18,903 nt of DNA from Erysipelotrichaceae bacterium (lineage in GTDB: Bacteria; Bacillota_I; Bacilli_A; Erysipelotrichales; Erysipelotrichaceae). Location of the stretch: the NCBI GenBank assembly GCA_017511325.1, contig JAFWKS010000047.1:1-18903 (forward strand). The letters are read 5' to 3'. The translations under genes and the position numbers were made by a program. Shown piece by piece: positions 6,521 to 14,334 of this stretch. The notes under the pieces were generated by a model. It was not told the origin of the DNA and did not search any database. It was given only the letters and a program-made list of their open reading frames with translations. Every line of letters begins with the position of its first letter. Position 1 is the first letter of the stretch.

Positions 6521-8311
6521 ATGGAAATAACTAATGATATCAAGTATGTAGGCGTCAACGACCATAAAGTTGACCTTTTTGAAGGACAGTACAAAGTCCC
6601 TAACGGCATGTCTTACAACTCTTATGTCATCATGGACAGCAAGATCGCCATCATGGACACTGTCGACCAGAATTTCACGCATGAATGGCTGGACAACATC
6701 CAGAACGTCTTGGGTGACAGACAGCCGGACTATCTCGTCGTTCAGCACATGGAGCCGGACCATTCAGCCAATATCGCCAATTTCATGAAAACCTACAAGG
6801 ATGTGACCATCGTCTCATCACAGAAGGCTTTCGATATGATGTTCAATTATTTTGGCACCAGTTATGAAGAAAGAAGGATCGTTGTCAAGGAAGGTGATTC
6901 CTTGGAGCTTGGCAAGCACACTTTGAACTTTGTTGCGGCACCGATGGTACACTGGCCGGAAGTCATCATGACTTACGACAGCTATGAAAGAGCACTGTTC
7001 TCCGCTGATGGTTTCGGCAAATTCGGGGCCCTGGATGTTGAAGAAGACTGGGTCGAAGAAGCAAGACGCTATTATATCGGCATCGTAGGCAAATACGGAG
7101 CACAGGTACAGGCTGTTTTGAAGAAAGCTTCAACGCTTGATATCTCCATGATCCTGCCGCTTCATGGACCGATGCTTTTCAAGAACCTTCCATACTATCT
7201 AAATCTGTACAACATCTGGTCAAGCTATGATGTGGAAAAAGACGGCGTTGTCGTCTGCTACACCTCGGTCTACGGACACACCAAAACAGCGGTCAACAGA
7301 CTCGTCGATGAACTCAAGGCCTGCAACGCACCGGAAGTCAAAGTCTATGACCTGGCAAGAGATGATATGTCCCAGGCCGTCAGCGATGCCTTTGCCTACA
7401 GCAAGCTCATCCTGGCTACAACGACATACAACGCAGATATCTATCCTTTCATGAAGGAGTTCATTCATCATCTGACGGAAAGGAATTTCCAGAACCGCAA
7501 GATCGGTTTGATCGAAAACGGTTCATGGGCTCCTTTGGCTGCCAAGACGATGAAGTCCATGCTGGAAAACCAGAAGAATCTGACTTTCATCAATCCTGTC
7601 GTACACATCAAATCAGCGATGAACGATACCAACAGGGAAGAGATCGCGGCTTTAGCCAAGGAAATGTGTTCTGACTATGTCGCAAGAGATGACAAGCAGG
7701 CCAACAAGAGCGATATGAAAGCCCTGTTCTCGATCGGCTATGGACTCTATGTCGTTACTTCAAATGACGGCAAGAAAGACAACGGGCTGATCGTCAACAC
7801 TGTCGTTCAGCTTACCGACAATCCATACCGCGTCATGGTCTCCATAAACAAAGACAACTATTCTCATCATGTGATCAAACAGACCGGCATCATGAACGTC
7901 AACTGTCTGAATACCGAGGCACCTTTCAAGGTCTTCCAGCAGTTTGGCTTCCAGTCAGGAAGAAATGTCGATAAGTTCAAGGGTGAAGAAGTGCTGCGTT
8001 CTGACAACGGACTCGTCTTCTTGCCAAGATATATCAACGCCTTCTTCTCACTCAAAGTTGAAGACTACAAGGATATGGGAACTCATGGCATGTTTATCTG
8101 TTCAGTGACCGAAGCCCGTGTCATCAACAATGTCGATACGATGACCTACACCTACTACCAGACTAACATCAAACCTAAACCACAGACCGAAGGCAAGAAA
8201 GGCTTCGTCTGCAAGGTCTGCGGCTATATTCTGGAAGCTGATGAACTGCCTGAAGATTTCATCTGTCCGCTGTGCAAACACGGTGCAGCTGATTTCGAAC
8301 CTATACAATAG
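6521..8311 (+). CDS. fprA: Fused flavodiiron protein: metallo-beta-lactamase + flavodoxin + flavin reductase + rubredoxin
   Basis: Cytosolic O2 and/or NO reductase of the flavodiiron family, protecting anaerobes from oxidative or nitrosative stress. Four modules in 596 aa: metallo-beta-lactamase-like diiron domain (about 1-240) with all ligands His76, Glu78, Asp80, His81 (HMEPDH), His144, Asp163 and His215; FMN flavodoxin domain (about 243-385, phosphate loop TSVYGHTKT); flavin reductase-like domain (about 400-550); and a short C-terminal rubredoxin (Cys564, Cys567, Cys582, Cys585). The rubredoxin has only 14 residues between its Cys pairs, as in rubrerythrin-type modules rather than classical rubredoxin. 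The flavin reductase-rubredoxin half resembles high-molecular-weight rubredoxin (Hrb) of acetogens, the natural electron donor to FprA, so the whole NAD(P)H-to-O2/NO chain may be in one chain. Followed by a strong terminator. Confidence 0.95.
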   Translation: MEITNDIKYVGVNDHKVDLFEGQYKVPNGMSYNSYVIMDSKIAIMDTVDQNFTHEWLDNIQNVLGDRQPDYLVVQHMEPDHSANIANFMKTYKDVTIVSSQKAFDMMFNYFGTSYEERRIVVKEGDSLELGKHTLNFVAAPMVHWPEVIMTYDSYERALFSADGFGKFGALDVEEDWVEEARRYYIGIVGKYGAQVQAVLKKASTLDISMILPLHGPMLFKNLPYYLNLYNIWSSYDVEKDGVVVCYTSVYGHTKTAVNRLVDELKACNAPEVKVYDLARDDMSQAVSDAFAYSKLILATTTYNADIYPFMKEFIHHLTERNFQNRKIGLIENGSWAPLAAKTMKSMLENQKNLTFINPVVHIKSAMNDTNREEIAALAKEMCSDYVARDDKQANKSDMKALFSIGYGLYVVTSNDGKKDNGLIVNTVVQLTDNPYRVMVSINKDNYSHHVIKQTGIMNVNCLNTEAPFKVFQQFGFQSGRNVDKFKGEEVLRSDNGLVFLPRYINAFFSLKVEDYKDMGTHGMFICSVTEARVINNVDTMTYTYYQTNIKPKPQTEGKKGFVCKVCGYILEADELPEDFICPLCKHGAADFEPIQ

Positions 8312-8315
8312 AAAG

Positions 8316-8346
8316 AAAAGCCAGTCTCAATCCAGACTGGCTTTTT
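8316..8346 (+). terminator. Rho-independent terminator of the flavodiiron gene
   Basis: A 12-bp perfect stem (AAAAGCCAGTCT 8316-8327 with AGACTGGCTTTT 8334-8345), loop CAATCC, T-run to 8346. It begins 5 nt after the flavodiiron stop. Confidence 0.93.
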
Positions 8347-8350
8347 GTAT

Positions 8351-8356
8351 TAGAAT
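8351..8356 (+). promoter_or_regulatory. Possible -10 box of acyP, 6 nt before its ATG
   Basis: TAGAAT (8351-8356) is followed by six bases and then the acyP ATG at 8363, so the predicted transcription start is the A of the ATG itself. No Shine-Dalgarno and no good -35 are visible. The space between the flavodiiron terminator and acyP is only 16 nt, which leaves little room for any other arrangement. Confidence 0.4.
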
Positions 8357-8362
8357 ATAGTT

Positions 8363-8632
8363 ATGAAACGTTATTACATTATCTATGAAGGGATCGTTCA
8401 GGGCGTCGGTTTCCGCTGGAAACTCATGAATATCGCCAACCGTCACAATCTGACCGGCTATGCCAAAAATCTTGACAACGGCAACGTTGAGGTCGAGGTC
8501 CAGGGTGCAGATGTAGATGAATTCCTTAAGGAATCCTTAAGCAATGACCGTTTTGTGAAGATCTATAACTATTCCATCAAAGAGATATCGCCGCGCGCTC
8601 ACGAGACGACCTTTGATGTCAGATATTATTAA
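8363..8632 (+). CDS. acyP: Acylphosphatase
   Basis: Hydrolyses the carboxyl-phosphate bond of acyl phosphates. The 89-aa length is typical, and the two catalytic residues are present: Arg18 in the phosphate loop QGVGFR (13-18) and Asn36 in GYAKNLDNGNVEVEVQG (32-48). No Shine-Dalgarno precedes the ATG, and the start may be leaderless. Its last 14 nt overlap the 3' end of the convergent methyltransferase gene, with no terminator between them. Confidence 0.94.
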   Translation: MKRYYIIYEGIVQGVGFRWKLMNIANRHNLTGYAKNLDNGNVEVEVQGADVDEFLKESLSNDRFVKIYNYSIKEISPRAHETTFDVRYY

Positions 8633-9335
8633 AGTAATAAAGAATGATTGAGGCAGCCATGCCGACATTGAGAGAATCGATATTTTCCATATCGATTTTT
8701 ATTATCTCATCACAGGCATCCATGACTTCTTCACGCACACCGCTTCCTTCATTGCCCAGTATCACTGCGATCTTTTCTTTCCGCTTTGTTTCATAGAGCT
8801 CTTTGGTGTTGTTTCTCAATCCTGTCGCATAGACGGTATAGCCTTTATCCTGAAGTTTCTTTATTTCGCTGAGCAGTTCCTTGTGGGCGATCTTGAGCCG
8901 ATAAAGATTGCCTTTGCAGTTATCAAGACATTTCTCGTTGTAGATATCAGCGCAGTTCTCTGAAAGGATCAGCGAATCAAAACCGAAAAGTCCGCAGACT
9001 TCCATGATCCTGCCGATATTCAAAGGATCCTGCAGATGATCAAGTATGACGATCCTGTCACCGTAGTCATCTTCATCATTGATCAAAGATGAAACACCGA
9101 TATAATCGATATCCTCTTTTTTGGCTATCTTGCATAAAACTTCTTTACTTACTTCCAGACAGTTATCAAATTCAAACGGTTTTCTATTGCAGTATACCAG
9201 CATTTTCAGATAGCCGTGTTCATGCGCTTCATTTATAAGCTCAGGATCGCATAATAAAAAACTGTCTTCACGATACTTCTTCTGATGAAGCTTGGTAAGC
9301 TGTTTGACAGTTTTATTATCAAGTGATGTGATCAT
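8619..9335 (-). CDS. TrmH/SpoU-family RNA 2'-O-methyltransferase-like protein with substituted motif 1
   Basis: SPOUT-superfamily protein of 238 aa with an N-terminal RNA-binding-like part (1-90; starts like RlmB/TrmH-type enzymes) and a knotted SAM-binding domain (about 93-238). Motif 1 DPLNIGRIMEVCG keeps Asn106, but the position normally held by the catalytic Arg (six residues after Asn) is Glu112; Arg109 is nearby. Motif 2 is ILGNEGSGV (192-200) and motif 3 is SLNVGMAAS (221-229), both good. The target RNA is unknown. The ATG overlaps the stop of the upstream paralogue by 4 nt. It is the last gene of the operon and runs into acyP on the opposite strand. It may be active with altered chemistry, or a non-catalytic RNA-binding partner. 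Confidence 0.88.
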   Translation of the reverse strand: MITSLDNKTVKQLTKLHQKKYREDSFLLCDPELINEAHEHGYLKMLVYCNRKPFEFDNCLEVSKEVLCKIAKKEDIDYIGVSSLINDEDDYGDRIVILDHLQDPLNIGRIMEVCGLFGFDSLILSENCADIYNEKCLDNCKGNLYRLKIAHKELLSEIKKLQDKGYTVYATGLRNNTKELYETKRKEKIAVILGNEGSGVREEVMDACDEIIKIDMENIDSLNVGMAASIILYYFNNI

Positions 9336-10039
9336 TGGCTTCTTCTTTGTCTGTGCAGCAATGTCGCAACCGTATCAAGGGCACCGCAGGCATTCAGCGA
9401 ATTGCGGAAATCGGAACCGTAGGAAATGAAAAGATATTCATCGCAAAGTTCCAGCAGTTCGGAAGAGATGCCTCTTTTCTCTCCTCCCAGCATAAACAAT
9501 GCCTGGTCTTTGAATCTGACATCAAAGATATCTTTTGAGCCTTCGCCACGGTACAGACCGTAAAGATGATACCCATCATCTTTGTATCTCTTTATTTCAG
9601 AAAGGGCATCTTCCGCCACTTTCACATTCAGCATGTCATAGGCACCGGCTGAGGATTTAAGAAGCTGAGCTTCCATATATGTATAGTCTCTTTTGCTTAA
9701 AAGGACATTCTTTACTCCGAAGGCATAAAGGGTCCGCATCGAATAGCCGAGGTTGAAAGGATCTTCGATCCCGTCAAGATAGAAGATATCACCGTCAGTG
9801 AATTCATCATTTCTTCTTGATCCGACTTCAATGCCTGCCCCGCCATGGCTCTTGCCCTGAAGGTGAATCTTAAGCTCTTCATCTTTCAATTCGATCAGTT
9901 CGATGCTGTTAGTCTTGCAGAGTTTGCGGATATAATTAAAATCCTTGGTCTTCTTTTCCTTGTTGATAAAGACTCTTTTTATCTCTCTTTTATGATTCTG
10001 TATAACGGCCTTGACCGAAATGGCACCTTCAACTATCAT
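9332..10039 (-). CDS. TrmH/SpoU-family RNA 2'-O-methyltransferase
   Basis: SPOUT methyltransferase that would transfer a methyl group from SAM to a ribose 2'-OH of tRNA or rRNA; the target cannot be told from sequence. The ATG at 10039 shares one base with the trhP2 stop and has AAAGGTG at good distance; a GTG at 10042 would add one residue. Counting from the ATG (235 aa): motif 1 DPFNLGYSMRT contains Asn96 and Arg102, motif 2 MLGGEKRGIS contains Glu187, and motif 3 NSLNACGA contains Asn216, so the catalytic set is complete. The N-terminal 80 residues form the usual small substrate-binding domain. Its downstream neighbour is a divergent second SpoU protein. Confidence 0.9.
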   Translation of the reverse strand: MIVEGAISVKAVIQNHKREIKRVFINKEKKTKDFNYIRKLCKTNSIELIELKDEELKIHLQGKSHGGAGIEVGSRRNDEFTDGDIFYLDGIEDPFNLGYSMRTLYAFGVKNVLLSKRDYTYMEAQLLKSSAGAYDMLNVKVAEDALSEIKRYKDDGYHLYGLYRGEGSKDIFDVRFKDQALFMLGGEKRGISSELLELCDEYLFISYGSDFRNSLNACGALDTVATLLHRQRRSQ

Positions 10040-11244
10040 CACTTATTCACCTTTCTGATCATGTCACAGCGGTGCACTCTGAAAGGTGTCCGCACATACA
10101 GGATCTGGGTCGGTTTATTACACAGATCAACGATCTGCCAGTTTTCATCAAATATGTCTTCAGCTTTGAAACGCCGATTGTCGACACTAGGCCCAAAGAC
10201 TTCCAGTTCATCAAATCTGGAAAAGATATTTTTAACTTCGATGGTCGCCATGTTTCGCTCTTCATCGAAGTCATGGACAAAAGCCACATAGTCATGCGTG
10301 ACGCCGGCGCCATTTATGCCATAGAGATGCTTGGAATTGTCACAGCTTCCGGAAAGGAAACCATCATCGCTCGGCCTGTTTTCAGCTTTGGAAAGTTCAT
10401 TGTCATAGTAATCAAGACGATCCTTGCTCAAATGTCCTGCATAATAGATCTCATCGATCATCTTGCGGTAAGTCTTGACGACCTGGCCGATATAATATTC
10501 CGATTTCATTCTGCCTTCGATCTTAAGCGAAGCTACATTGGCTCTGATCATCTTCTCGATATAGGCTGAAGCTCTTAAGTCTTTTGAAGACATCGACATC
10601 AGACAATTAGGATTCGAGATGATCTCATCACCATCAAACAGATGATATTTCCAGCGGCAGGAATGGGCACAGCCTCCCCTGTTGGCATCTCTTAGAGTCA
10701 TGCGGTTAGACAGCGTGCAGCGTCCTGAATAGTTTGAGCACATGCCGCCGTGAATAAAGACTTCCAAAGGAACTGAGACCTTTGAAGAGATCTCGTTTAT
10801 CTGTTCCATACTTGCTTCTCTGGCCAGAACGATACGATGCGCCCCGAATTCTTCCAGTGTTTTTACGGCATATGAATTCAAAGAAGAAAGCTGCGTCGAA
10901 ATATGGCATTCCATCTTCGGTGCATATTTTCTGACCATCGGGATCAGTGCCAGCGAAGAGATGATGACGGCATCAATACCGATGCTTCCAAGATATGTCA
11001 GATAATCACTGATGCCTTTATAGTCATCGTCGTGAAAGACGATATTAACAGTTACATATACTTTGGCTCCATACTGTTTCGCAAACTGCGATAATTCCTG
11101 AAGATCCTCCAAAGAGAAGTTGGAAGCTCTTGAACGCAGTGAGTAAAACTTGCCGCCTACATAAACAGCGTCAGCTCCATACATGATGGCGATCTTGGCT
11201 TTCTGAAGATCCTTTGCGGGTGCCAGTAATTCGATCTTATTCAT
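10039..11244 (-). CDS. trhP2: U32 family protein, large TrhP-type (tRNA U34 hydroxylation), YrrO-like
   Basis: Long labelled peptidase U32, but members of this branch (E. coli TrhP/YegQ, B. subtilis YrrO) form 5-hydroxyuridine at tRNA wobble position 34 using prephenate. The 401 aa begin with the family-typical ELLAPAKD (5-12) and AIMYGADAVYVG (19-30). The [4Fe-4S]-type cysteines are in place: Cys169 and Cys176 in HGGMCSNYSGRC, and Cys192 and Cys196 in GGCAHSC. The C-terminal part continues as an MKSEYYIGQVV helix and a small beta domain. Its ATG lies within the last codons of the smaller U32 gene (8-nt overlap). The small-then-large order copies B. subtilis yrrN-yrrO. The substrate assignment rests on family and synteny. 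Confidence 0.9.
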   Translation of the reverse strand: MNKIELLAPAKDLQKAKIAIMYGADAVYVGGKFYSLRSRASNFSLEDLQELSQFAKQYGAKVYVTVNIVFHDDDYKGISDYLTYLGSIGIDAVIISSLALIPMVRKYAPKMECHISTQLSSLNSYAVKTLEEFGAHRIVLAREASMEQINEISSKVSVPLEVFIHGGMCSNYSGRCTLSNRMTLRDANRGGCAHSCRWKYHLFDGDEIISNPNCLMSMSSKDLRASAYIEKMIRANVASLKIEGRMKSEYYIGQVVKTYRKMIDEIYYAGHLSKDRLDYYDNELSKAENRPSDDGFLSGSCDNSKHLYGINGAGVTHDYVAFVHDFDEERNMATIEVKNIFSRFDELEVFGPSVDNRRFKAEDIFDENWQIVDLCNKPTQILYVRTPFRVHRCDMIRKVNK

Positions 11245-12112
11245 CTTTAGTTATATTTGTCTTCTGATACAGGTAACCTGAAGAGTAGTTTTCAGGATAT
11301 GAACGTCTGAAGCTTTCCCTGATAAAGTCAGCGTTCTCTTTATTGACGCGGTTGAAATCACGGCAGGCCTGCAGGATCAGGTTGTCGTTTTCAATAAACA
11401 GGGTATCGATGACGCCTCTTTTTATCAGGGTGTCGATCTCAGAAACTTCCTTAAACATATCCACTATATAGTCGGAATAGATAAAAGTACCTTCCTTGTC
11501 TTCGACGATAGGCATCTTGTAGTCTCTTTGTTCCTCAATGAGATACATGGTCTCTTTATTGAGATAATCATAATCCTTGTTTATCTCTCTGAAATAGTTC
11601 TTCAGGAATTTTCTTCGGGAATAGGACATGCGCTGATGGCCGAAGATCTGAATATCGACCTTCCCCGGATTGTTGGAGGCGATATCCCTGATCTCCTCAA
11701 AAGTCAGCTCTCTTGCAAGCATCACCGAATCGATCCCCCGGTTAAGCAGAAATCTTGTATCCAGGGAGTTGCATAAGACGCTCTTGCCGTCATAGATCAG
11801 CTTATCCGAAAGATCAAACTGCTTGGCGATCTCATACATGCCAAGATCATGGAAATAGATGCCATCCGGCTCCAATGATTTCACAAAGCCCAGATAATCG
11901 AAAAGTTCATCCATATCGTCTTCGCTGATGAAGTTGTCGATCTGCACATAGACTTTCTTGCCGTTGGACTTGCAGTAATTGTTTATGATGCGCATCTCGT
12001 TGGTGCCAAGATGATAGGAAGCCGTAAAAAACCTGCCGATGATCACTCCGTCGACAAGCGGCAATATCCTTTCCAGCAAGGCTCTTTTTCTTAAGGTCAC
12101 AAGCAGTTCCAT
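11237..12112 (-). CDS. trhP1: U32 family protein, small TrhP-type, YrrN-like
   Basis: Shorter U32 TIM-barrel protein (291 aa) that pairs with the large subunit in tRNA U34 hydroxylation (yrrN/trhP1 in B. subtilis). The segment FGHQRMSYSRRKF (157-169) stands where the large paralogue has its cysteine motif, and the cluster cysteines are missing, as expected for the small partner. The start ATG at 12112 gives a good family N-terminus (MELLVTLRKR). No Shine-Dalgarno is evident; a TAGAAT lies 10 nt upstream, so this operon may also be transcribed without a leader. First gene of the four-gene RNA-modification operon, separated from typA by a terminator. Confidence 0.85.
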   Translation of the reverse strand: MELLVTLRKRALLERILPLVDGVIIGRFFTASYHLGTNEMRIINNYCKSNGKKVYVQIDNFISEDDMDELFDYLGFVKSLEPDGIYFHDLGMYEIAKQFDLSDKLIYDGKSVLCNSLDTRFLLNRGIDSVMLARELTFEEIRDIASNNPGKVDIQIFGHQRMSYSRRKFLKNYFREINKDYDYLNKETMYLIEEQRDYKMPIVEDKEGTFIYSDYIVDMFKEVSEIDTLIKRGVIDTLFIENDNLILQACRDFNRVNKENADFIRESFRRSYPENYSSGYLYQKTNITKDE

Positions 12113-12122
12113 ATCACACTCT

Positions 12123-12128
12123 ATTCTA
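12123..12128 (-). promoter_or_regulatory. Possible -10 box of the trhP operon
   Basis: On the minus strand TAGAAT lies between the typA terminator and the trhP1 ATG, 10 nt before it. The -35 at normal spacing is weak and falls inside the terminator stem. The predicted transcription start is 3-4 nt before the ATG. Confidence 0.4.
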
Positions 12129-12145
12129 CTTTAATTTCAAAGTAA

Positions 12146-12168
12146 AAGCGATCCTTTGTGGATCGCTT
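12146..12168 (-). terminator. Rho-independent terminator of typA
   Basis: A 9-bp perfect stem (AAGCGATCC / GGATCGCTT, 12146-12168) with a 5-nt loop. It overlaps the typA stop codon and is followed on the minus strand by TTTTACTTT. Confidence 0.82.
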
Positions 12169-13999
12169 AGTTTTTACTTGCTTCCTTGTTTACCTCACGC
12201 ATGTGTCTGCGGCGGTCAAGGTTGGTAAGATAACGTTTTCTCAATCGGATCGCATCCGGAGTGATCTCGACGAGTTCGTCATCATTGATGAATTCCAGTG
12301 CCTCTTCCAAAGAGAATACGCGTGCCGGTACTAGCTTCATCGCTTCATCATTGCCGGTCGATCTGACAGCTGTCATCTTCTTGTTTACTGTCGGATTGAC
12401 TTCGATATCCTGCGTCTTTGAAGAGACACCGATGATCATGCCTTCATATACTTCAGTCTGCGGTGTGACAAACAGCTGACCGCGTTCCTGAAGATTCCAC
12501 AGGGCATAAGTCATAGCCTTTCCTGAGGCCATGGAGATCAAAGCACCGTTAGGTCTCTGCGGTATTTCTCCGACGAATGGCTCATATTCGATAAATTTTC
12601 TGACCATGACACCTTCACCCTTTGTATCATTGATGAATTCGCTGCGATAGCCTAGCAAGCCTCTGGTCGGCACATGGTAGATGACCTTGGTGTAGGAACC
12701 TTCATCCTGAATGTCGATCATCTGGCCTTTTCTCAGATTGAGCTTATTTATTACTGATCCTGAATACTCGTTAGGAACGGAGCAGATTACTTCTTCGACC
12801 GGTTCATTTAAAACACCATTGATGGTCTTGAAGATGACTTCCGGTCTTGAGACAGCTACTTCATAGCCTTCTCTGCGCATGTTTTCCAGCAGGATCGAAA
12901 GATGCAGTTCGCCTCTTCCTGAAACCTTGAAGGTATCAGTCGAATCAGTATTCTCGACTTTAAGGCCGACGTTGACTTCCAGTTCTCTTTCAAGTCTTTC
13001 CCTGATGTTACGGCTGGTAACATATTTTCCGGACTTGCCCTGGAACGGTGAAGTATTGACCATGAAGTTCATGCTTAAGGTCGGCTCTTCGATATCAATC
13101 TGCGGCAGAGCTTCATAAACGTTTTCCGGACCGATCGTATCGCCGATCTCGATATTCTCAATACCTGAGATCATGACGATGTCACCGCACTGTGCTTCAC
13201 TGATGGCTGTCCGTTTCAAGCCCTGATAGTTATACAGATTGGCGATCTTGCGGTTTTCCTTCTTGCCGTTGTTGTTGCACACAGAGATCATATTGTTCTG
13301 TTTGATGATGCCTGAATAAACACGACCGACGCCGATCCTGCCGATATAATCATCATAAGCCAAAGCGCTTACCTGCATCTGCAACGGTTCTGCCGTCAGA
13401 TCAGGATAGGCATCGACATGATTGACGATCGTTTCAAACAGCGGATTGATATCATTGTTGGAATCACCAGGATTATATCTGACGATGCCCTGTCTGGCTA
13501 TGCCGTATAAGATAGGGAAATCCAGCTGGTCATCGTTGGCGTTGAGATCCAAAAACAGATCATAGACCTCATCGATGACTTCGTTGATTCTGGCATCCTT
13601 CTTGTCTATCTTGTTTATCAGCAATATCGGTCTGAGTCCGGCTTCCAGAGATTTCTTCAGGACGAATCTGGTCTGAGGCATCGGTCCTTCCGATGAATCG
13701 ACCAGCAGGATGACAGTATCGACAGTCTTGATGATGCGTTCGACTTCACTTGAGAAATCCGCATGTCCCGGTGTATCGACGATATTGATCTTGTAGTCGC
13801 GATAGTTTATTGAACAGTTCTTGGAGTAGATCGTGATGCCTCTTTCTCTTTCCAGATCGTTCGAATCCATGACCTGAGCAACGATCTCTTCGTGGTCTGA
13901 AAAGACATGAGACTGTGCTAAAAAAGCATCAACTAACGTTGACTTTCCGGCATCGACGTGGGCAATAACTGCCACATTAATAATCTTCCTGAATTCCAT
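12167..13999 (-). CDS. typA: Translational GTPase TypA/BipA
   Basis: Ribosome-associated GTPase of the EF-G/LepA superfamily, involved in 50S assembly and stress or cold adaptation. The 610-aa length is right. G1 is AHVDAGKS (13-20), G2 RGIT (53-56), G3 DTPGH (75-79, with catalytic-type His79), G4 NKID (129-132). The C-terminal BipA signature is clear: [20 protein letters not shown], then [20 protein letters not shown] and an RLRKR tail. Differences from the usual BipA: G1 reads VDAGKS rather than VDHGKT, and the G5 Ser-Ala is replaced (YGIA, 165-168), so it is a divergent member. A consensus-like promoter sits immediately before the ATG, leaving a leader of about 2 nt. Own terminator downstream. 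Confidence 0.95.
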   Translation of the reverse strand: MEFRKIINVAVIAHVDAGKSTLVDAFLAQSHVFSDHEEIVAQVMDSNDLERERGITIYSKNCSINYRDYKINIVDTPGHADFSSEVERIIKTVDTVILLVDSSEGPMPQTRFVLKKSLEAGLRPILLINKIDKKDARINEVIDEVYDLFLDLNANDDQLDFPILYGIARQGIVRYNPGDSNNDINPLFETIVNHVDAYPDLTAEPLQMQVSALAYDDYIGRIGVGRVYSGIIKQNNMISVCNNNGKKENRKIANLYNYQGLKRTAISEAQCGDIVMISGIENIEIGDTIGPENVYEALPQIDIEEPTLSMNFMVNTSPFQGKSGKYVTSRNIRERLERELEVNVGLKVENTDSTDTFKVSGRGELHLSILLENMRREGYEVAVSRPEVIFKTINGVLNEPVEEVICSVPNEYSGSVINKLNLRKGQMIDIQDEGSYTKVIYHVPTRGLLGYRSEFINDTKGEGVMVRKFIEYEPFVGEIPQRPNGALISMASGKAMTYALWNLQERGQLFVTPQTEVYEGMIIGVSSKTQDIEVNPTVNKKMTAVRSTGNDEAMKLVPARVFSLEEALEFINDDELVEITPDAIRLRKRYLTNLDRRRHMREVNKEASKN

Positions 14000-14007
14000 A
14001 CCTACTT

Positions 14008-14036
14008 ATTTTATTCATAAAACTGTTATGTTTCAA
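14008..14036 (-). promoter_or_regulatory. typA promoter, leaderless-type spacing
   Basis: Minus strand: -35 TTGAAA (14036-14031), 17-nt spacer, -10 TAAAAT (14013-14008), then only 8 nt to the ATG at 13999. A transcription start 7 nt past the -10 leaves about 2 nt of leader. AGG directly before the ATG is too close to act as a normal Shine-Dalgarno. Confidence 0.72.
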
Positions 14037-14078
14037 GATTTTTCATCACAGTTTTTCACTTCAAGCGTTTTATTTGCA

Positions 14079-14107
14079 TTTACAGTTTCATAATTTTTTT
14101 GTATAAT
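14079..14107 (+). promoter_or_regulatory. Promoter of the tRNA-Leu gene
   Basis: TTTACA (14079-14084), exactly 17 nt, TATAAT (14102-14107). The predicted start near 14114 is four bases before the mature tRNA. It lies back to back with the typA promoter in the same AT-rich region. Confidence 0.85.
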
Positions 14108-14117
14108 ATCTAAGCAT

Positions 14118-14202
14118 GCACCAGTGGCGGAATTGGCAGACGCGTATGATTCAGGTTCATATGGGGCGACTCGTGCAGGTTCAAGTCCTGTCTGGTGCAC
14201 CA
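14118..14202 (+). tRNA. tRNA-Leu (anticodon CAG)
   Basis: An 85-nt class II tRNA. The acceptor stem GCACCAG pairs perfectly with CTGGTGC (14192-14198), followed by discriminator A and an encoded CCA. The D-arm region carries TGGCGGAATTGGCAGACGCG. The anticodon stem TATGA/TCATA encloses loop TTCAGGT with anticodon CAG (reads CUG, Leu). A long variable arm follows, then the T-arm CAGG-TTCAAGT-CCTG. All elements are intact. Confidence 0.97.
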
Positions 14203-14211
14203 CTTAACTAG

Positions 14212-14233
14212 AAAGTCCGAAGTTCGGACTTTT
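14212..14233 (+). terminator. Terminator after tRNA-Leu
   Basis: An 8-bp stem (AAAGTCCG 14212-14219 with CGGACTTT 14225-14232), loop AAGTT, then TTTTATTCTTT. Ten bases after the tRNA CCA end. Confidence 0.8.
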
Positions 14234-14283
14234 ATTCTTTATTGGCACTTCGGGCTTGTTTACCAAGACAAACTGTAATAGTG

Positions 14284-14289
14284 TATAAT
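14284..14289 (+). promoter_or_regulatory. -10 box of the lipoprotein gene
   Basis: Perfect TATAAT; TTACCA at 14260-14265 is a possible -35 with an 18-nt spacer. The predicted leader is about 40 nt and includes the tRNA-Cys-like stretch at 14310-14322. Confidence 0.5.
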
Positions 14290-14334
14290 TTAGAAAAAAT
14301 ATTAATCAGGGCACTATAGCCATGGCGGGGAACT

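Noticed and set aside
9845..10291. 148-codon plus-strand open frame
   Set aside because: Antisense across the junction of two recognised genes (SpoU methyltransferase and trhP2); the protein has no recognisable domain.
10072..10569. 165-codon plus-strand open frame
   Set aside because: It lies antisense within the well-supported trhP2 gene, with no family resemblance and no ribosome-binding site; it is a shadow frame.
14290..14334. Riboswitch in the lipoprotein leader
   Set aside because: The leader is only about 40 nt, with short palindromes (CTATAG, GCCATGGC) but no conserved aptamer pattern or attenuator.
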